A DNA stretch of 8,399 bases, taken from assembly GCA_946477505.1 (NCBI GenBank), contig CAMKYP010000153.1:1-8399 (forward strand). Direction: 5' to 3'. Below, piece by piece: positions 4,680 to 8,399 of the stretch (within the stretch, counting starts at the first letter, position 1; each line of letters opens with the position of its first letter). Source of the stretch: an uncultured Dechloromonas sp. (GTDB lineage Bacteria; Pseudomonadota; Gammaproteobacteria; Burkholderiales; Rhodocyclaceae). Below the pieces are notes generated by a model. It had not been told where the DNA came from. It saw only the letters and a list, made by a program, of their open reading frames with translations, and did not search any database. The position numbers were made by a program, and so were the translations under genes.

Positions 4680-6029
4680 TCAGGCATCGCTCTCGGCGGC
4701 GATGGCGTCGATCAGCGTGCGCAGTGCCCAGTCGAGATCGCTCTCGGCAATATTCAAAGGCGGGGCCAATACCAGCACATTCCCTTGGCCGACCTTAAAC
4801 GACAACCCAGCGCTCAGGCAGCGATAGAGCACCGCTTCGGCCAGATCGGCGGCATTGCGCTCGCCGACCGCGCGCAATTCAACGCCAACCAGCAACCCGG
4901 CACCGCGCACCTGCGCAATCGCCGGCAGCGTCGCCTGCGCCGCTTCCAACCGGGCGACCACCTGCTCGCCGAGGCGGCGACTGCGCTCCAGCAAGCCTTC
5001 TTCCGCGATGACCTCAAGCGTCGCCAGGCCGGCGGCACAGGTGACCGGGCTCTTTTCATGGGTGTAATGACCGAGCGAGATCTCCTGTCCGATATCGAAC
5101 TCGCCCCGCGCCACCAACGCAGCCAGCGGCAGGCTGCCGCCGCCCAACCCCTTGCCGAGGACGACCATGTCCGGCTCGATACCGTAGCGTTCGACAGCGT
5201 AGAGGTAGCCAGTACGGCCGAGCGCAATCGGAATTTCGTCCAGAATGAGCAGTGCACCGTGACGGTCGCAGGCGGCCCGCAAACGACGGAAGTAATCCGG
5301 CGGCGGCATCTGCACGTCGGTGCAGCGGATGGTTTCGACCACCACGGCCGACACATCGCCTTCCTTCCTCAGGCAATAGTCGATGTAATCGGCGCAGCGC
5401 AGCGCGCAACTGCCACCGCAGCCGAACACGCAATGGCCGGGATCGTGCGGCGGCACATGCTCGGCCCCCGCCATGAGCGGCCCGATGCCGCGCCGGAAAA
5501 CGGCCTCGCCGCCGAGCGAAATGGCGTCGAGCGAAGCCCCGTGGAAGCTGTCCCACATCGAGATCGTCTTGTGCCGCCCGGTGACCAGGCGTGCCAGCTT
5601 GAGCGCCATGCCGATGGCCGACGTGCCGCCGGGCGCGAACAGGAGCTTGGCATTCGGCATCGGCGCCGCCTGACACAGGCGACGCGCCAATTCGATGGCC
5701 GCTTCGTTGGTATAGCGGCGCGGGCTGAACGGCAGCGTGGCCAGGGTTTGCTGGATGGCCGCCACGACGCGCGGATGGCCGTAGCCCACCTGATGCAGGC
5801 TGTTGCCGTGGAAGTCGAGGATGCGCCGGCCTGCCGCGTCGATCAGCCAGCTACCCTCGGCCCCACGGAGCGCATTGAGGCAGGGCGTGGACATCGACTG
5901 ATGCAGGAACCAACGGGAATCTTCAACCAGCATCGCCTGCGTGGCCGGGTCGATATTGGCCCGCTGCCAAAGGGCCCGGCGCTCGCCGAGATTGACATCG
6001 CCCTCGCTGGCATCGGCGTTCGGTCTCAT
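4680..6029 (-). CDS. pbfA: Class-III PLP enzyme, probable (R)-1-hydroxy-2-aminoethylphosphonate ammonia-lyase
   Basis: This 449-residue fold-type-I PLP enzyme has class-III aminotransferase landmarks. APGGTSAIGMALKLAR (132-147) supplies the cofactor phosphate loop. FHGASLDA (162-169) is next, then the cofactor Asp264 in LILDEIPIALGRTG, Lys293 in VVLGKGLGGGS as the Schiff-base residue, and HYTHEKSPVTCAAG (321-334). The usual Glu after the Gly-Thr loop of transaminases is absent (SAIG), and the late Gly/Thr/Asn loop is replaced by THEKSP. These features, as I recall them, mark the PbfA group, which eliminates ammonia from hydroxylated 2-AEP to give phosphonoacetaldehyde. An adjacent 2-AEP transporter and GntR regulator support this. 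It has ATGA overlap with the regulator stop and a GAGGA Shine-Dalgarno six bases before ATG. Four cysteines are evenly spaced at 200, 204, 208 and 212. Other class-III transaminase activity is possible; neither PhnW nor PhnX is in the window. Confidence 0.72.
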   Translation of the reverse strand: MRPNADASEGDVNLGERRALWQRANIDPATQAMLVEDSRWFLHQSMSTPCLNALRGAEGSWLIDAAGRRILDFHGNSLHQVGYGHPRVVAAIQQTLATLPFSPRRYTNEAAIELARRLCQAAPMPNAKLLFAPGGTSAIGMALKLARLVTGRHKTISMWDSFHGASLDAISLGGEAVFRRGIGPLMAGAEHVPPHDPGHCVFGCGGSCALRCADYIDYCLRKEGDVSAVVVETIRCTDVQMPPPDYFRRLRAACDRHGALLILDEIPIALGRTGYLYAVERYGIEPDMVVLGKGLGGGSLPLAALVARGEFDIGQEISLGHYTHEKSPVTCAAGLATLEVIAEEGLLERSRRLGEQVVARLEAAQATLPAIAQVRGAGLLVGVELRAVGERNAADLAEAVLYRCLSAGLSFKVGQGNVLVLAPPLNIAESDLDWALRTLIDAIAAESDA

Positions 6030-6748
6030 GCGGCGTCCTCGTGGCCGGCCTGATCCTCGGCATGGATTTGCAGCATTCGCTGGCGGCCGCCTTCGGCATG
6101 GCGATAAAGCAGCTCGGCGGCAAGCGCCCCATCGCCCCGCGCCAGGCTATCGACGATGGCGCTGTGCTCGTCGGCGAAATTGGGAATGGCGCGCGGCGCC
6201 AGCAGATTGCGTCGGCGGAAAAGGACCAGTTGCTTGACAAGGCGGCGATAGACATCGATCAGGCAGGCGTTTTCCGTCATCCCGACGATCTGGTCGTGGA
6301 AGCCCAGGTTCAGATGGTGGAAGGCATCGACATCGTTGTCCTGGGCGGCGCGCTGCATGTCGTCGCCGTATTGCCGTAGCCGCGCGATCTGCGCCGGCGC
6401 GATCTTGCCGGCGAGCAGGCGTCCGGCGGTGGCATCCAGCCCGGCCCGCACCTCGTAGATTTCAGCTGCCTCACCGATATCGACTTCGCGCACGAAAGCC
6501 CCGCGGTTCTTCTCCTGGCGGACCAGGCCCGACTCTTCAAGCATGCGGAAGGCTTCGCGCAGCGGCCCGCGCGATACGCCGAAGCGCTCGGCGATGGCCA
6601 TTTCGTTCAGCTTGCCGCCCGGCTTGATTTCGCCGGACAGGATCATCTTTTCGACGGCCTCGGCCAGCAGGCGGGTCAGCGAGGCGGATTGGACGAGCGC
6701 CAGCATCTTGTCGGGCTCGTTGGCGGGGTTTTGTAGATCGGTAGACAT
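6026..6748 (-). CDS. phnR: FCD-type GntR regulator of phosphonate use (PhnR-like)
   Basis: This 240-residue DNA-binding regulator of the FadR/FCD subfamily has an N-terminal winged helix (about residues 22-90), with GEIKPGGKLNEMAIAERFGV and SRGPLREAFRMLEESGLV as the GntR signature. The C-terminal all-helical FCD ligand domain (about 95-225) has conserved metal-binding histidines at about His151 (LNLGFHDQI), His195 (ADEHSAIV) and His217 (YRHAEGG). The start chosen is ATG at 6746-6748. In-frame upstream Mets (6805, 6826) would translate AT-rich intergenic sequence that contains the palindrome, so they are unlikely. Its stop overlaps the pbfA start (ATGA), and it faces the binding-protein gene divergently, so it probably controls both directions. 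Ligand assignment to 2-AEP or a breakdown product is from context. Confidence 0.83.
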   Translation of the reverse strand: MSTDLQNPANEPDKMLALVQSASLTRLLAEAVEKMILSGEIKPGGKLNEMAIAERFGVSRGPLREAFRMLEESGLVRQEKNRGAFVREVDIGEAAEIYEVRAGLDATAGRLLAGKIAPAQIARLRQYGDDMQRAAQDNDVDAFHHLNLGFHDQIVGMTENACLIDVYRRLVKQLVLFRRRNLLAPRAIPNFADEHSAIVDSLARGDGALAAELLYRHAEGGRQRMLQIHAEDQAGHEDAA

Positions 6749-6806
6749 GGTGGGCGATGGTTCCGGATGAAATTCCGAACCTATTTTAATCATTTTTGAA
6801 GACATT

Positions 6807-6822
6807 AGATTGTAAACAATCT
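6807..6822. promoter_or_regulatory. Palindromic operator candidate in the divergent phnR-phnS region
   Basis: AGATTGT (6807-6813) and ACAATCT (6816-6822) are perfect 7-base inverted arms around AA. The TTGT-AA-ACAA core resembles the TNGT...ACNA half-sites bound by FCD-type GntR proteins. A further TACAA half-site lies at 6829-6833, beside a TATACA (6827-6832) that could be a -10 element for the plus-strand transporter genes. It is 59 bases from the phnR start and 110 from the phnS start. Confidence 0.55.
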
Positions 6823-6931
6823 GCAATATACAAAAGCTAGGATGTTCGACAGTCTAGTAGCCGCTCATGTCAATTCGATGACAAGACGGCCGCCGATCCA
6901 GCTACCCGAACTCACTCCGGAGGAATGTCCG

Positions 6932-7963
6932 ATGTCCCTGAAGCTCATCGCCCGCTGCCTGGCCGCCGCCGGCATCTCGGCGGCGTTCTGCCTGCCGGCC
7001 CATGCCGACAAGACCGTGCTCAATGTCTACACGGCGCTTGAAACCGATCAACTGAAGGCCTATCAGGCGGCCTTCAACAAGTCTTACCCGGACATCGAAA
7101 TCAAGTGGACACGTGATTCCACCGGCATCATCACCGCCAAGCTGCTGGCCGAGAAGGCCAAGCCGGTCGCCGACGTGATCATGGGCGTGGCCGCCTCCAG
7201 CATGGTCGTCTTCGACCGCGAGCAGATGCTGCAGCCCTACGCACCGGCCAACCTGAAGGCGATCAACCCGCGCTACCGCGATGCCGCCGCCATGCCCACC
7301 TGGGTCGGCATGGATGTCTGGGGCGCAGCCATCTGCTACAACGTCGCCGAGATGCAGAAGCAGGGCCTGCCCCGCATCGAAAGCTGGAAGGACCTGCTGA
7401 AGCCGGAATTCAAGGGCAAGATCGTCATGCCCAACCCGAACTCCTCGGGCACCGGCTTCCTCGACGTCACCGCCTGGCTGCAGACCTTCGGCGAGAAGGG
7501 CGGCTGGGACTACATGGACAAGTTGCACGAAAACATCGCCGTGTATACCCATTCCGGCTCCAAGCCCTGCGTGATGGCCGGCAACGGCGAATTCCCGGTC
7601 GGCATCGCCTTCGAATACCGCGCCAACGCCGTGCGCAGCAAGGGCGCCCCGATCGATATCATCTACCCGAAGGAAGGGCTGGGCTGGGACGTCGAGGCCA
7701 TCGCCATCGTCAAGGGCACCGGGAAACTGGATGCTGCCAGGAAGCTGGCCGACTGGGCGAGCACCCGCGAAGCCAACGAACTGTATGCGAAGAACTTCGC
7801 CATTACCGCGATCCCCGGCATCGCCACCCGCCTGCAGCACGTACCGACCGACTACGAGCAGCGCCTGGTCAAGAACGACTTCGTCTGGATGGGCAAGAAC
7901 CGCGACGCCATTCTCGGCGAATGGCAGAAACGCTATTCCGCCAAGTCCGAAGCCAAGAAGTAA
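6932..7963 (+). CDS. phnS: Periplasmic 2-aminoethylphosphonate-type ABC substrate-binding protein
   Basis: This 343-residue extracellular solute-binding protein has an iron/polyamine-type fold (FbpA/PotD-like class II). The Sec signal peptide MSLKLIARCLAAAGISAAFC...AHA is probably cut after Ala25. Likely ligand loops are RDSTGIITAKLLAEK (61-75), GVAASSMVVF (85-94), NPNSSGTGF (168-176) and THSGSKPCVMAGNGEFPVGI (206-225). The STG and SGTG loops could hold a phosphonate. I recognise it as the putative 2-AEP binding-protein family often sited with phn genes. The start at 6932 has GGAGGA seven bases upstream; the longer frame from 6842 lacks a signal peptide start and was rejected. The ATPase gene follows after 46 bases containing a GC hairpin. 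Ferric-type binding was considered, but the neighbouring PbfA and PhnR candidates argue for aminophosphonate. Confidence 0.82.
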   Translation: MSLKLIARCLAAAGISAAFCLPAHADKTVLNVYTALETDQLKAYQAAFNKSYPDIEIKWTRDSTGIITAKLLAEKAKPVADVIMGVAASSMVVFDREQMLQPYAPANLKAINPRYRDAAAMPTWVGMDVWGAAICYNVAEMQKQGLPRIESWKDLLKPEFKGKIVMPNPNSSGTGFLDVTAWLQTFGEKGGWDYMDKLHENIAVYTHSGSKPCVMAGNGEFPVGIAFEYRANAVRSKGAPIDIIYPKEGLGWDVEAIAIVKGTGKLDAARKLADWASTREANELYAKNFAITAIPGIATRLQHVPTDYEQRLVKNDFVWMGKNRDAILGEWQKRYSAKSEAKK

Positions 7964-7970
7964 TCATCCC

Positions 7971-7992
7971 CGCCCCGGCTCCGGCCGGGGCG
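7971..7992 (+). repeat. GC-rich intercistronic hairpin after the binding-protein gene
   Basis: CGCCCCGGC (7971-7979) pairs perfectly with GCCGGGGCG (7984-7992) around a TCCG loop, a 9-bp stem eight bases past the stop codon. No T-run follows, so it should not terminate efficiently. Such hairpins commonly stabilise upstream binding-protein mRNA relative to the ATPase and permease. Confidence 0.6.
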
Positions 7993-8009
7993 TCAACCGG
8001 GCAATCCGC

Positions 8010-8399
8010 ATGGCTCATCTGGAAATTCGCGCGCTGCACAAGCGCTTCGGTCAGTTCACCGCCCTCGACGACATCGAGCTCGATGTCGAAAAAGGCGAAT
8101 TCGTCGTCCTGCTCGGCCCCTCGGGCTGCGGCAAGACCACGCTGCTGCGCACCATCGCCGGCCTGGAATTCCAGGATGGCGGCCGCATCGTCCATGCCGG
8201 CCAGGACATTTCCCGGCTACCCGCGGCCAAGCGCGACTACGGCATCGTCTTCCAGTCCTACGCGCTGTTCCCCAACCTCAGCGTAGCCGACAACGTAGCC
8301 TACGGCCTGCGCGCCAATCGCCACAACAAGCACCTGATCGGCCAGCGCGTCGAGGAAATGCTCACTCTGGTCGGCCTGCCGGGAACGCAGGAAAAATAT
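8010..8399 (+). CDS. phnT: 2-Aminoethylphosphonate-type ABC transporter ATP-binding protein, N-terminal part
   Basis: This is the ATPase subunit of the importer whose binding protein is encoded just upstream; the gene runs off the right edge after 130 codons with no stop. The ATG at 8010-8012 opens MAHLEIRALHKRFGQFTALD. Walker A is GPSGCGKTT at 36-44. The Q-loop is FQSYALFP with Gln82, followed by NLSVADNVAYGL, typical of the PotA/FbpC/PhnT branch of importers. ABC signature, Walker B and any C-terminal TOBE-like domain lie outside the window. No strong Shine-Dalgarno is visible, so translation may depend on coupling within the operon. A permease gene is expected downstream. Substrate assignment rests on the binding protein and the neighbouring PbfA candidate. 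Confidence 0.85.
   Translation, partial: MAHLEIRALHKRFGQFTALDDIELDVEKGEFVVLLGPSGCGKTTLLRTIAGLEFQDGGRIVHAGQDISRLPAAKRDYGIVFQSYALFPNLSVADNVAYGLRANRHNKHLIGQRVEEMLTLVGLPGTQEKY

Noticed and set aside
4524..6053. Plus-strand open frame of 509 codons opposite the class-III enzyme
   Set aside because: Antisense shadow; the minus strand carries intact PLP-enzyme motifs throughout, and the plus-strand product has no recognisable motif.
6868..6883. TGTCA...TGACA inverted repeat in the phnS leader, checked as a Pho box
   Set aside because: Arms are inverted and only five bases. A Pho box needs direct 7-base repeats spaced by four, which are not present here.
6842..6931. Upstream extension of the binding-protein frame to 6842
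   Set aside because: It would bury the Sec signal peptide 30 residues in. The GGAGGA site fits the ATG at 6932 instead.
6902..7840. Minus-strand open frame of 312 codons opposite the binding protein
   Set aside because: Gly/Asp/His-biased shadow of phnS, which has a signal peptide, a strong ribosome-binding site and family motifs.
7971..7992. GC hairpin after phnS as a terminator
   Set aside because: No T-run follows and the ATPase gene begins 18 bases later, so an operon-internal stabiliser is more likely.

Overview
The window is GC-rich, tightly packed proteobacterial chromosome with short intergenic gaps. Protein style, codon use and gene content suggest a betaproteobacterium, possibly Rhodocyclales-like (Dechloromonas/Azospira type). 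That placement is inference from family resemblance, not a search. Two nitrogen/phosphorus-acquisition modules lie back to back.

Left module (1-3766, all minus strand): an ABC nitrate uptake operon, nrtA-nrtB-nrtD, runs off the left edge. Upstream are nasT (ANTAR antiterminator) and a small CbiX/SirB chelatase, which probably supplies siroheme for assimilatory nitrite or sulfite reductase. The 297-base gap between nasT and nrtA holds a complete regulatory unit. Reading toward nrtA, it contains two helically phased NtrC-like sites (the distal one inside the nasT 3' end), an IHF-like site, a consensus sigma-54 -24/-12 promoter, and a leader RNA. The leader has two hexaloop hairpins (AAAGGC and AAGGGC loops, each A1/G4) and an intrinsic terminator whose 5' arm is shared with the second hairpin. 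This is the layout expected for NasT/NasR-type antitermination placed on an NtrC-dependent promoter: nitrogen limitation starts transcription and nitrate lets it continue. No nasS nitrate sensor lies beside nasT in the window.

Right module (3827-8399): a 2-aminoethylphosphonate (2-AEP) locus. On the minus strand are an FCD-type GntR regulator (phnR-like), a class-III PLP enzyme that best fits (R)-1-hydroxy-2-aminoethylphosphonate ammonia-lyase (PbfA), and an EamA/DMT permease. Divergently, on the plus strand, are a periplasmic 2-AEP-type binding protein and its ABC ATPase, which is cut by the right edge. The divergent intergenic region holds a clean TTGT-AA-ACAA palindrome, a plausible operator for the GntR protein.

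The five minus-strand genes from phnR to nasT are closely spaced, with no terminator visible between them. Both modules feed nitrogen (nitrate; the amino group of 2-AEP), so the window reads as a nitrogen-scavenging neighbourhood. No tRNA, rRNA, CRISPR, insertion sequence or phage gene was seen.
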